From Mactromeris polynyma (lineage: Eukaryota; Mollusca; Bivalvia; Venerida; Mactridae), in contig JASFXZ010000008.1 in the NCBI GenBank assembly GCA_032209605.1, positions 3,472,001-3,536,000 on the forward strand: a DNA stretch of 64,000 nucleotides, read 5' to 3'. This document shows positions 48,060 through 60,343 of the stretch, in pieces; positions within the stretch are counted from its first letter, which is position 1; each line of letters opens with the position of its first letter. The position numbers and the translations under genes were made by a program. The notes under the pieces are model-generated. The model ran no database searches. It was not told where the DNA came from and worked only from the letters and a program-made list of their open reading frames with translations.

Positions 48060-51000
48060 GGAAGCCCCTCCCTGTGTGCCTTATGTTATGTTTGGTATAG
48101 TTATGGAGTCCCACCCTGTGTGCCTCCTGTTATGTTTGGTATTGTTATGGAGTCCCTCTCTGTGTTTCCCTGATATGTTTGGTATTGTTATGGAGTCCCT
48201 CCCTGTGTGCCTCATGTTATGTTTGGTATTGTTATGGAGTCCCTCCCTGTGTGCCTCATGTTATGTTTGGTATTGTTATGGAGTCCCTCCCTGTGTGCCT
48301 CATGTTATGTTTGGTATTGTTATGGAGTCCCACCCTGTGTGCCTCATGTTATGTTTGGTATTGTTATGGAGTCCCTCCCTGTGTGCCTCATGTTATGTTT
48401 GGTATTGTTATGGAGTCCCTCCCTGTGTGCCTCATGTTATGTTTGGTATTGTTATGGAGTCCCTCCCTGTGTGCCTCCTGTTATGTTTGGTATTGTTATG
48501 GAGTCCCACCCTGTGTGCCTCCTGTTATGTTTGGTATTGTTATGGAGTCCCACCCTGTGTGCCTCCTGTTATGTTTGGTATTGTTATGGAGTCCCTCCCT
48601 GTGTGCCTCCTGTTATGTTTGGTATTGTTATGGAGTCCCACCCTGTGTGCCTCATGTTATGTTTGGTATTGTTATGGAGTCACACCCTGTGTGCCTCATG
48701 TTATGTTTGGTATTGTTATGGAGTCCCTCCCTGTGTGCCTCATGTTATGTTTGGTATTGTTATGGAGTCCCTCCCTGTGTGCCTCATGTTATATTTGGTA
48801 TTGTTATGGAGTCCCACCCTGTGTGCCTCCTGTTATGTTTGGTATTGTTATGGAGTCCCTCTCTGTGTTTCCCTGATATGTTTGGTATTGTTATGGAGTC
48901 CCTCCCTGTGTGCCTCCTGTTATGTTTGGTATTGTTATGGAGTCCCTCTCTGTGTGCCTCATGTTATGTTTGGTATTGTTATGGAGTCCCTCCCTGTGTG
49001 CCTCCTGTTATGTTTGGTATTGTTATGGAGTCCCTCCCTGTGTGCCTCCTGTTATGTTTGGTATTGTTATGGAGTCCCTCCCTGTGTGCCTCCTGTTATG
49101 TTTGGTATTGTTATGGAGTCCCTCCCTGTGTGCCTCCTGTTATGTTTGGTATTGTTATGGAGTCCCTCCCTGTGTGCCTCCTGTTATGTTTGGTATTGTT
49201 ATGGAGTCCCTCCCTGTGTGCCTCCTGTTATGTTTGGTATTGTTATGGAGTCCCTCTCTGTGTTTCCCTGATATGTTTGGTATTGTTATGGAGTCCCTCC
49301 CTGTGTGCCTCCTGTTATGTTTGGTATTGTTATGGAGTCCCTCCCTGTGTGCCTCCTGTTATGTTTGGTATTGTTATGGAGTCCCTCCCTGTGTGCCTCC
49401 TGTTATGTTTGGTATTGTTATGGAGTCCCTCCCTGTGTGCCTCCTGTTATGTTTGGTATTGTTATGGAGTCCCTCCCTGTGTGCCTCCTGTTATGTTTGG
49501 TATTGTGATGGAGTCCCTCTCTGTGTTTCCCTGATATGTTTGGTATTGTTATGGAGTCCCTCCCTGTGTGCCTCCTGTTATGTTTGGTATTGTTATGGAG
49601 TCCCTCCCTGTGTGCCTCCTGTTATGTTTGGTATTGTTATGGAGTCCCTCCCTGTGTGCCTCCTGTTATGTTTGGTATTGTTATGGAGTCCCACCCTGTG
49701 TGCCTCCTGTTATGTTTGGTATTGTTATGGAGTCCCTCTCTGTGTTTCCCTGATATGTTTGGTATTGTTATGGAGTCCCTCCCTGTGTGCCTCCTGTTAT
49801 GTTTGGTATTGTTATGGAGTCCCTCCCTGTGTGCCTCCTGTTATGTTTGGTATTGTTATGGAGTCCCACCCTGTGTGCCTCCTGTTATGTTTGGTATTGT
49901 TATGGAGTCCCTCTCTGTGTTTCCCTGATATGTTTGGTATTGTTATGGAGTCCCACCCTGTGTGCCTCCTGTTATGTTTGGTATTGTTATGGAGTCCCTC
50001 CCTGTGTGCCTCATGTTATGTTTGGTATTGTTATGAAGTCCCTCTCTGTGTGCCTCATGTTATGTTTGGTATTGTTATGGAGTCCCACCCTGTGTTTCCC
50101 TGATATGTTTGGTATTGTTATGGAGTCCCTCTCTGTGTTTCCCTGATATGTTTGGTATTGTTATGGAGTCCCACCCTGTGTGCCTCCTGTTATGTTTGGT
50201 ATTGTGATGGAGTCCCTCTCTGTGTTTCCCTGATATGTTTGGTATTGTTATGGAGTCCTCCCTGTGTGCCTCCTGTTATGTTTGGTATTGTTATGGAGTC
50301 CCTCCCTGTGTGCCTACTGATATGTTTGGTATTGTTATGGAGTCCCTCCCTGTGTGCCTCCTGTTATGTTTGGTATTGTTATGGAGTCCCTCCCTGTGTG
50401 CCTCATGTTATGTTTGGTATTGTTATGGAGTCCCTCCCTGTATGCCTCATGTTATGTTTGGTATTGTTAATGAGTCCCTCCCTGTGTGCCTCCTGATATG
50501 TTTGGTATTGCTATGGAGTCCCTCCCTGTGTGCCTCCTGATATGATTGGTATTGTTATGAAGCCCCTCACTGTGTGCCTCATGTTATGTTTGGTATTGTT
50601 ATGGAGTCCCTCCCTGTGTGCCTCATGTTATGTTTGGTATTGTTATGAAGTCCCTCTCTGTGTGCCTCATGTTATGTTTGGTATTGTTATGGAGTCCCTC
50701 CCTGTGTGTCTCATGTTATGTTTGGTATTGTGATGGAGTCCCTCTCTGTGTGCCTCCTGTTATGTTTGGTATTGTTATGGAGTCCCTCCCTGTGTGTCTC
50801 ATGTTATGTTTGGTATTGTTATGGAGTCCCACCCTGTGTGTCTCATGTTATGTTTGGTATTGTTATGGAGTCCCTCCCTGTGTGCCTCCTGTTATGTTTG
50901 GTATTGTTATGGAGTCCCTCCCTGTGTGTCTCATGATATGTTTGGTATTGTTATGGAGTCCCTCCCTGTGTGCCTCCTGTTATGTTTGGTATTGTTATGG

Positions 51001-51193
51001 AGTCCCTCCCTGTGTGTCTCATGTTATGTTTGGTATTGTTATGGAGTCCCACCCTGTGTGTCTCATGTTATGTTTGGTATTGTTATGGAGTCCCTCTCTG
51101 TGTGCCTCCTGATATGTTTGGTATTGTTATGGAGTCCCTCCCTGCGTGCCTCCTGATATGTTTGGTATTGTTATGGAGTCCCTCCCTGCGTGC
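48060..51193 (+). repeat. 44-bp minisatellite, ~71 copies
   Basis: The unit is TATGTTTGGTATTGTTATGG + AGTCCCTCCCTGTGTGCCTC + CTGT. Variants are CTCATGT, CCCACC, CTCTCTGTGTTTCCCTGA (a 43-bp unit that introduces TGA) and GTGTCTC (right end). The plus strand has about four A per unit against about twenty T, a strong strand skew, and lacks stop triplets in all three frames. This gives overlapping open frames of up to 451 codons, each cycling through all frames with a 44-residue Cys/Leu/Val-rich period. Coding is very unlikely. Confidence 0.98.
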
Positions 51194-51221
51194 GCATTCT
51201 CCCTTTCCCTTTTGTCTATAT

Positions 51222-51408
51222 CTGTCTCTAGAAAGCCACATACACAAGACAATGCCTCTCCCAAGAGACCCCCTGGAAAACAATAATCTACAAACCACTA
51301 GGCACTGGGGAGTTGCAAGGGTCAAAACATATGAGAATAGAAGTGCAAGGAAAGATCTGACCGACCATTGAAAACATAGAATTTATGGTGATAACAAGGG
51401 GGAAATGT
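51222..51408 (+). mobile_element. Family A, 5' part, right of the 44-bp array
   Basis: It carries AAGCCACATACACAAGACAA, CCCTGGAAAACAATAATCTA, CCACTAGGCACTGGGGAGTT, GAGAATAGAAGTGCAAGGAA and CTGACCGACCATTGAAAACA. It covers nearly the same ~200 bp of the family as the copy left of the array, in the same orientation. The array is therefore bracketed by direct repeats rather than sitting inside one split copy. Confidence 0.85.
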
Positions 51409-54400
51409 TCTGTCGTTTTGCCTTCCCCGATTGCATTTGTTTCACTCGGAGATTTGTTAAAATACATATGTATATTTTTTCATTATTTTCTATCACATGA
51501 ACATATCCACGAAGCTCATAGTTTACCGTTACGCATGCTAGCAATTGTTCATCAATTCCCTTTACCTTATGACCGATTCCTAATTGAACTTTAGATATCG
51601 CATTTAAATCTTTTCAAAGCTACCAGCTGAATGAAGCAATTACTTGGTGGTTTATCTCTCCACGAAACCAATTCACTTACAAGTGATTTCAACGTATTTG
51701 TGCTATTGTCAAGAAATATTTAAAAGTCTCTCTCAGATGTCCAAGTAATTGCGATTTCCGAACGCCAAAAACGTGACTGTCGAGAATTACGAAGTCTTGT
51801 TGCTGTTATAGTTCCACCAAGTCTGTCACCCCCTAAGACATTTATTGTGTCTGTCTTTGATCTTGTAGACGGTCGTTAATTGTGTTTAAGGAAGTTTCTG
51901 TCGCTTTATTGAATTGCGTTTAAATGATAAGTTCGATTTTCAACAGCACAGTAATTGAATCTATTCAGTAACGAAACACTCAAGGAAAGAAATTTGACCT
52001 TTTATTGAAAACATCTAATCATGTATGATGATAAAATGAAAAGTCTATGGCTCTTTCAGAGAAAAAACCTCCAGAAGTAACCGCAGCTTTGGCTTTGGTT
52101 TCTCTGCTAATCTTTTCAGAACTACGATTTTACTCAGAGGTCAACACCTTGACTTGGTAATGTGTTATTTGCAAAGGTCGCATATACACTTTATTTTGAC
52201 ACCCGTGCTTTTGTTTCAACTTCTTGCTAGTATCGTCGACTTGAAGTGTTTATGTCCACTTCAGCGATTTTATCGTTATTGTTATATCTTCGTTGGTGAA
52301 CATTTGAAAAACTGAAAAATAATTCAATAAATTTCTTTCGGAAATTAATAACATGTGCTGTTATTATGAACAACTATTGAATTAATCTTTGAAACTCGAA
52401 AAACTGTACATAGGTTTTATGTATTAAATTGTGTAACATGTTTATGGATGGTCTGGAAATTGTCACGTAACTTGATTGACCGAGGTAAAAGGAAGGCCAG
52501 AACAATCATTAGCATTGAATTGAAATCACATCTTCGAAAATGGACGTGGATACCTTACTAGTACAAATGTCTATAATTATAGAAGTAGTATCAACCGTTT
52601 TTTGCTTGCTTTGAGTTGCGTGTTTACCGTGAACAAATGCTTGCGAATTGTGTTTTCCGACATGAACCCAAAAACACGACGAATCCGAGTTCAAAGGTCA
52701 TTGTCCGGACGGTCATTCTTGCTGAGTTGGATGTCAAGACATTACTTGGCATTGTAAAACATTATTCATCCGTACAATACTGTCATGAAAGTCAGCTAGA
52801 ATGTTCCCTCTAATTGCGCCATAATTCACGACACGGGAATTGGAACGTATCAGCAATACGAGCCAGCTGATACACTGTATACGTGGAACAGAACCAAGAG
52901 ACAATCAACTTGAGGTTCAGCCGGAAAGGGTTGACGCATTTAACATCAAATCTGACTATAATCACGGTTGTTTTGTTCACATGGCTCCCATATTAAAAAC
53001 TATCATGATTGAACCAGCGTGCAGGAATGAACAAAAGACAATAATATGTGTTACTACAATAATGCGTTGTGAAAAGGTTAAGAGTGTCTTTTGCATTTGA
53101 ATATAAAGTTTACCTTTTTTTAAATTTTGTATGAATATATTTCTTCATATTTCTCTCAAATTGTAACATGAGGAATTGAACATTCGTTCCCCGTACAGCT
53201 GAGCAAACTTGTTAGTGCTTTCACGACCCATGCTCATATTTCAAGTTTAGTGACCCCGAAAATTATCGATTAAACCTTAATGTGAGTGTCACACATGTAA
53301 TTATTTCTTCATGGATATTCATAAATATTTCCATTTTTATGGTAAATGCCACATATTCTGTTCCCATGTCATTGACATGTTAAGATGTTAGCTCGTAATT
53401 CTTAGAATTAATTCATAGTGGTGTTAGGATCAGATAGAATCTAAAATTAACAAGAAAGTCACGCTTCGAGCAAAAATTACAAGACGTTTCCGATTGGCCA
53501 TGCTCGTGTTCTATCGGCTGTCAGACATTGCTTAAATTATCGAGAACTATTTACTCACACAAGAAAGGACAAGGGATAAAAACGGTACAGATCTTTGTTC
53601 CATCGATGGAGAGCAACAGCTGGTTACAACACGATGATATAAATAAAGCAGACGACTAATAAAAAATAAATTGACACGTAAAGTGTAAACAACGGATCAA
53701 TAAGGAATGTGATCTGATTGTAAGACGTGGGATATTGAACTGGTGGACGAGGCGGACAATGTTATAGCATAGCCAGCAATTACAATGACGCTGATTAACT
53801 TCATCTTGCTGACAACGAAGTGGACTTTTCTAGAATGTGTTCAACAGTTTTCAGTATCCAAATCTTAAATTTGATTTAAGTATTACGAGCACTTCTGTTT
53901 TTTTGGTATTGAAATTTAAGTTATACTCCATGTTTCTATCACGAAACTCAAGCAAGCGAATATAAACATAGAAAGTATTGTAAGAATATTTTAAAGTGAA
54001 GAAAATCTGTATTTATGATGTCAAAGTTGAATTAACATGAACATTGGCATCGCTAATTTACATATTTAAAATAAAACTTATGAAAGAAATACCAATGGAT
54101 AGAGTATTTTGGCTTTGTCAAGTCCGTCAACATTTGTAAACAAAGAAGACGACAGTAATAACAGACCATAAATACTAAGAATGCATACTGGTGTAGCATA
54201 CATACACAACTTTAGATGTAAACAAAAGACATATTTCATGCCCATGTAAACAAAGAACAGAAATTACAATTAAGTTCAATATTGAACGATCCGTACACCT
54301 TTGGAAATAATCTATCCTGAGTTATTTTTCCATGGAAGGTTCTTAATTAATACATTGTAGAGTGCATTTGTATGAAAGCATTTGATCACACACCGATTAT

Positions 54401-55048
54401 CTCAGAATTACGACCAAGAATATTTTGACAAAACTCAAGACTATCTTCCTTTAAACACGATGAATGATGTGACGATGTACGTCAATGAGTTCGCTTTGTA
54501 ACAAATCTGAAGGTACAAAAGACAAAAATAGATTCGTTTACGCAATATGGGAATCAATCAGACGTCATTATTAGAATCTTAATTGATATATTCATTGTTG
54601 TCTCGTTCAATTCAAATATGACATTTCTAAAAGAAACACATGTTTTGCACTTTCAAGCTTTGCTTACGAGACTATACAATACTTTGTTTAAGTAGAATTA
54701 TAGAGATACCATTAGAGACGGTATTAAAATTCCCAAGGGCAAATAGCATTGATAAATAACATCGGGAATTATTTTATTTGTGGAAGAAACATGTTTTATA
54801 CCTAACCCTTGCATCTTAAGATTACTCTGCTCACAATTATATGCACGTAGGATTGAACTAAAACCAGATGTTGTTGTTATAATACGGATTAATATGAATA
54901 TTTGCATCTCATTACTGAAAGCAATATCAAGTCATCGACCTTTCCAGCGCTATATTTAGACTATATTTGATCTTGTCTTCTTTGTGGGCGAACGTCCTCA
55001 AGTTAAATTTAGCCCATACATGTGTAATAGTAGCTACGAAATCCTATA
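51409..55048. other. Unique AT-rich DNA
   Basis: No gene is supported. Frames of 61-86 codons (for example 52,840-53,100 plus) are unrecognised. Confidence 0.45.
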
Positions 55049-55432
55049 AGGGCCACTAAGAAAAAAATATTTAAAACTCGTAACTACGCAAAAAGTCGTT
55101 ATAACCACTTTCAAAACGCATAATAACGCAATACAGTCTTTATAATGCTAAACCTTTTAAACTCAAAATAACGCTTTATTTGTTTCGCGTTTGTTCAGAA
55201 CAGGACAGAACAGAACAAAACCGAACGATACCATTTTTAGACCTTATCACTTATTACGAATAAATGTAATAACATATGAACATAATGGTATGAGTAACGG
55301 CGTTACAAATTTGTATAAGGAATGGTGATTAAGTATTTTTTATTTGGTGGGGATTTGATACCAAATTTACCAGCATTTACCTTTTTGGCGTAATTGCGAG
55401 TTTTGAAAAGGTTTTTGTTTATCAGTGGCCCT
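55049..55432. mobile_element. MITE-like element C, 384 bp with ~50-bp TIRs
   Basis: The left end AGGGCCACTAAGAAAAAAAT + ATTTAAAACTCGTAACTACG + CAAAAAG pairs with the right end, whose complement is AGGGCCACTGATAAACAAAA + ACCTTTTCAAAACTCGCAAT + TACGCCAAAAAG. The interior is AT-rich with no reading frame, so the element is non-autonomous. No clear target-site duplication was found (CTATA on the left, AAAAAGTA on the right). The AGGGCC ends resemble the ...AGGG termini of some hAT-type MITEs, which is a tentative comparison. Confidence 0.8.
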
Positions 55433-56238
55433 AAAAAGTATTCGTAGGTAACATATGGTATTTTATTCAAATATGTAGTTTATACACATATTGTAACAGT
55501 CTGATATTGTATTCATTTTATAAGACCTTGTGCTTTTAAATACCTTTTTTTCAAAGTTGTCCGAAAACAATTTCAGAAGAAAATACAAAGCATTCACAAT
55601 TAGTTCTTAGCAGCGAGTATAAGAAACAGGGGAACTAAATACCATAGTTGGATGTTTTGTAAATGTTTTACGATATATTTTGTTTTTCAACATGTTTTAC
55701 TATAATATTAATTCTCAAAAGAACACTAAAAGAATCAACCCTAAGACGAAAATACGTTATTTTAGTTTGTATAGTAAGAGTTCATAGTTATGATTTTTCG
55801 CACTTCTAATACAGTTATCTATCTCTGACAATATCGGTCCAAAATAAATATCACAGAGCACATTACCGGGTAGATTTTTTATATATTTTCTAAACTTAAT
55901 TGTATGAACATCCAAGATTTTACATTCTTAAAATTTAAAGTGGTGATTTTTCTGTTGCTATAGCGGTGTATACTTTGTAAAACAATTCAAAATACATTTT
56001 TGCATAGGAAATTTGTGAAAATTGCATAACATTCTGACACACGGCCGATTTTATGGTAAAGTCAACCTATCCCCCCCACGCCCCCCCCCATATATTCGAA
56101 CACGTTTCCAACACGAGTTGTTGGAAAGATAAGGAAACAAACATACACTTACAATCGTAACTATAATATTCAGAAATTAACAAAGCTTCGTTTTAAGCAT
56201 ACGTCATTAAATTTGAAGATTACAAAAGGGTAATTAAA
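55433..56238. other. Unique AT-rich DNA with a C-tract
   Basis: No gene. The only notable item is the C-rich tract listed next. Confidence 0.5.
56071..56089 (-). other. C7-ACG-C9 tract, G-quadruplex potential
   Basis: CCCCCCCACGCCCCCCCCC on the plus strand gives two long G-runs on the minus strand, enough to supply four GGG tracts with short loops. Confidence 0.6.
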
Positions 56239-57415
56239 GTTGTATATGAGTTACAGTTGTATATGAGTTACAGTTGTATATGAGTTACAGTTGTATTTGA
56301 GTTACAGTTGTATATGAGTTACAGTTGTATATGAGTTACAGTTGTATATCAGTTACAGTTGTATATGAGTTACAGTTGTATATGAGTTACAGTTGTATAT
56401 GAGTTACAGTTGTATATGAGTTACAGTTGTATATGAGTTACAGTTGTATTTGAGTTACAGTTGTATATGAGTTACAGTTGTATATGAGTTACAGTTGTAT
56501 ATCAGTTACAGTTGTATATGAGTTACAGTTGTATATGAGTTACAGTTGTATATGAGTTACAGTTGTATATGAGTTACAGTTGTATATGAGTTACAGTTGT
56601 ATATGAGTTACAGTTGTATATGAGTTACAGTTGTATATGAGTTACAGTTGTATATGAGTTACAGTTGTATATCAGTTACAGTTGTATATCAGTTACAGTT
56701 GTATATCAGTTACAGTTGTATATCAGTTACAGTTGTATATCAGTTACAGTTGTATATGAGTTACAGTTGTATATGAGTTACAGTTGTATATGAGTTACAG
56801 TTGTATATGAGTTACAGTTGTATATCAGTTACAGTTGTATATCAGTTACAGTTGTATATCAGTTACAGTTGTATATCAGTTACAGTTGTATATCAGTTAC
56901 AGTTGTATATCAGTTACAGTTGTATATCAGTTACAGTTGTATATCAGTTACAGTTGTATATGAGTTACAGTTGTATATGAGTTACAGTTGTATATGAGTT
57001 ACAGTTGTATATGAGTTACAGTTGTATATGAGTTACAGTTGTATATGAGTTACAGTTGTATATGAGTTACAGTTGTATATGAGTTACAGTTGTATATGAG
57101 TTACAGTTGTATATGAGTTACAGTTGTATATGAGTTACAGTTGTATATCAGTTACAGTTGTATATCAGTTACAGTTGTATATCAGTTACAGTTGTATATC
57201 AGTTACAGTTGTATATCAGTATACAGTTGTATATGAGTTACAGTTGTATATGAGTTACAGTTGTATATCAGTTACAGTTGTATATCAGTTACAGTTGTAT
57301 ATCAGTTACAGTTGTATATCAGTTACAGTTGTATATCAGTTACAGTTGTATATCAGTTACAGTTGTATATCAGTTACAGTTGTATATCAGTTACAGTTGT
57401 ATATCAGTTACAGTT
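56239..57415 (+). repeat. 17-bp minisatellite, ~69 copies
   Basis: The unit is TGTATATGAGTTACAGT or TGTATATCAGTTACAGT (G/C variant), with rare TATTTGAG units at about 56,294 and 56,447. These are 153 bp (9 units) apart, and a C-type unit recurs in step, so a nine-unit block was copied. G-type units dominate the left, and runs of C-type units dominate the right. One unit near 57,218 has an inserted base. Confidence 0.98.
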
Positions 57416-57874
57416 CAGACATACGGAACCCATCATACAAAGGGTTACGCCAAAATAAAAGTGTTTCCCCTTTATAGTATATTGGTAATAACGTGCATCG
57501 GTTTGTCATTTTCACTGCATGGTTCATCGCCTTGTAGACTTTGTCTCAGACATAACACTCTCTATAAAGCTATCGAACTCACTGTTCGCCACTCTACAAG
57601 TAGTTGGATTAGAATAATCAAAGAAATATTTAATAAATTACCATTCCTGCAAATAGACAACGTTCATCTTATATCTAGCTTTAAAAGAGCCATGTTCATG
57701 TGGTCACCAACAAATCGAATATTATTGGAGAAAATGTTAAACGACAGTTCGCCATGTGCGCGGACATTGACTCTTCCAGACGACAACGACAGTTCGCCAT
57801 GTGCGCGGACATTGACTCTTCCAGACGACAACGGCTGTCACACAACATTTGCTATGGCAGTAAACAACCGATAA
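57416..57874 (+). CDS. Weak coding candidate downstream of the 17-bp array
   Basis: A frame that is also open through the end of the 17-bp array continues for about 150 codons in unique sequence to a stop at 57,872-57,874. It is one of the longest non-repetitive open stretches in the window. It contains a 45-bp in-frame tandem duplication (57,740-57,784 and 57,785-57,829) that encodes a 15-residue repeat beginning DSSPCARTLTLP. I recognise no domain, no clear start codon lies at its unique-sequence edge, and a second frame (57,700-57,978) overlaps it and also spans the duplication. It may be an exon fragment or chance. Confidence 0.15.
   Translation, partial: QTYGTHHTKGYAKIKVFPLYSILVITCIGLSFSLHGSSPCRLCLRHNTLYKAIELTVRHSTSSWIRIIKEIFNKLPFLQIDNVHLISSFKRAMFMWSPTNRILLEKMLNDSSPCARTLTLPDDNDSSPCARTLTLPDDNGCHTTFAMAVNNR
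57740..57829 (+). repeat. Two-copy 45-bp tandem duplication
   Basis: AACGACAGTTCGCCATGTGC + GCGGACATTGACTCTTCCAG + ACGAC occurs twice in exact succession. Confidence 0.98.
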
Positions 57875-58233
57875 TTGCTCTAATCGTTTTATCCGCTTTT
57901 AGGCAAATTGCGGGTCTCTGGAGGAAGTGTGTGTCCGTCACGCTTACAGGGACTTGTGTTAATGGATTTCCAGAATAGTTGGATTTTCAGAATATAGCTT
58001 CTTTCAAGACAGTGACATATGTTTTAAGAAAAAACGATCTGTCCTATTTCGAGGACGTTTTGCAAGATCGAAGAAGTTAACAACGAAAACTGAGTACTGT
58101 TGTCTGAAGATTTGTATGTCTAGACCATAACAAGGGAACGGGCAAAAACTTGGGGAAGAAACGAAATCGGTGTAATGAAGTTAATCACTTACAAATATGG
58201 GTTATAAAATTCAGATTTAACAGACATGCATCG

Positions 58234-59029
58234 CTTCTTAACGATGAGAAGTGTAGTGCACTAGTAGGCTAAGTTACAACACTAAATTAGAGGCCAACTG
58301 CGCAGCTTCTTAACGATGAGAAGTGTAGTGCACTAGTAGGCTAAGTTACAACACTAAATTAGAGGCCAACTGCGCAGCTTCTTAACGATGAGAAGTGTAG
58401 TGCACTAGTAGGCTAAGTTACAACACTAAACTAGAGGCCAACTGCGCAGCTTCTTAACGATGAGAAGTGTAGTGCACTAGTAGGCTTAGTTACAACACTA
58501 AACTAGAGGCCAACTGCGCAGCTTCTTAACGATGAGAAGTGTAGTGCACTAGTAGGCTAAGTTACAACACTAAATTAGAGGCCAACTGCGCAGTTTCTTA
58601 ACGATGAGAAGTGTAGTGCACTAGTAGGCTAAGTTACAACACTAAACTAGAGGCCAACTGCGCAGCTTCTTAACGATGAGAAGTGTAGTGCACTAGTAGG
58701 CTTAGTTACAACACTAAACTAGAGGCCAACTGCGCAGCTTCTTAACGATGAGAAGTGTAGTGCACTAGTATGCTAAGTTACAACACTAAATTAGAGGCCA
58801 ACTGCGCAGCTTCTTAACGATGAGAAGTGTAGTGCACTAGTAGGCTTAGTTACAACACTAAACTAGAGGCCAACTGCGCAGCTTCTTAACGATGAGAAGT
58901 GTAGTGCACTAGTAGGCTAAGTTACAACACTAAATTAGAGGCCAACTGCGCAGCTTCTTAACGATGAGAAGTGTAGTGCACTAGTAGGCTTAGTTACAAC
59001 ACTAAACTAGAGGCCAACTGCGCAGCTTA
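58234..59029 (+). repeat. 72-bp minisatellite, 11 copies
   Basis: The unit is CTTCTTAACGATGAGAAGTG + TAGTGCACTAGTAGGCTAAG + TTACAACACTAAATTAGAGG + CCAACTGCGCAG, period 72 bp (58,234, 58,306 and onward). Variants are GGCTTAG and AAACTAG, which tend to co-occur. Each unit holds a small inverted repeat (CTTCT...AGAAG) and the palindrome TAGTGCACTA. Confidence 0.98.
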
Positions 59030-60343
59030 GTATGAAATTTAATGCAGTATCATTAAGTATTTTAGCGAATGGCTTTTAGATATGAAATGTAGTAATGACT
59101 TAAACAATCAAGAGTTGGAAGGAGGTCTTTAAAATACTGAAAACCGCAATTAAACCTTGTTTATGGTGCTTATTATTTTTTTTAACGGGAATATTTTGGA
59201 TACGTTGTTAATGTTTACTTAACTTTATTGCGCTTGATGTTTTTGGTGTGTAATTTTGTACTTAACTTTAGTATTAAGTTTGAAAAAATACCATAATAGA
59301 TTAATAGTGCCAATGATCGCTACGTCAGGAATCTTTGTTAAAACCGTCCAAAGTGTTTCCATATTGTTACACAAATCGTACCAAATAATCACTCAAATTC
59401 ATTACTACAAAGTCGTCTCAATTTGTAGGACAATATTATTACTGATTTGTTATACTTTAAGTATTAATTATCTTATTTGGCTACATCCGAATTTGGCATC
59501 GTCCGAACTTGGCAACTATCGGAATACAACGAAGTTGGCGGGAATAATTGTAGTATTTTTTTACGCTTTAATTGTAACGGAAAATGGCATTGTTTGTCTA
59601 CAATTGTTCTGTTATCAATGTCCGATAACACCAGCATGATTCAATGGGCCAAATGATTGCATGGGTGTTGATTATTTGTCAATATTTCGGATTATCACAT
59701 ATCATCGGATAGTATCGGTAAAATCTGTCCTATATTCACGTATTGCGTTATAGAGACCCATGAGGACTAGTCAATCGTTCTTGCGTGTCGTTAATTTCAA
59801 AAGACACACTATTTTATCTTCAGACATTTTTGATATTACGAATTTTAGCATTATTAGTATTGAAAGGTCAACGGTATAAAATGACCTACATATAGTTAAA
59901 CAATTAAGGCCCCCTTGGGAGTCCTTTAAGACAAGACAATACAGATGAAATATTAGGTATCATATCACATCGAATATCCAGCGTATCAATTCAAATAAAA
60001 TTCCGATTTAAGTTGATTATACTGGTATTGTATTAAGTGGGGAGACGTATTTACACGATATCTGGAGAAGATATTTTAGAGTCTATGAAACTTCCTTTTG
60101 TTACGATTGTCGCTACTGACTGACAAACATCATTGTGAATTGTGATTTATGTGTGTTCGTAGGAAATACGATATCGTATTAGAAACAAATGAATCTCTAA
60201 TGCGTGAAATATTTCGTCTAATCCTGGGAAACTGGTAGTTATCGAAACGAAAACATTAAGGTTAACTCCAGAAATCGTGCGTGATAATATTCATTTTATT
60301 TGTTATTAAAACAAGATATCGGTTACATTTCGATAAACATGCA
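59030..60343. other. Unique AT-rich DNA
   Basis: A 127-codon plus-strand frame at 59,256-59,639 is the longest non-repeat frame from an ATG in this area. It is hydrophobic and Ile/Leu/Tyr-rich, as expected of translated AT-rich DNA, and has no recognisable domain. I do not call it a gene. Confidence 0.45.

Noticed and set aside
48058..51371. Overlapping frames up to 451 codons across the 44-bp array
   Set aside because: All three frames are open because the unit lacks stop triplets. The product would be a low-complexity Cys/Leu/Val repeat without a consistent frame.
59256..59639. 127-codon hydrophobic frame as a membrane protein gene
   Set aside because: Its composition is that expected of translated AT-rich DNA. 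No domain or splice context is seen.
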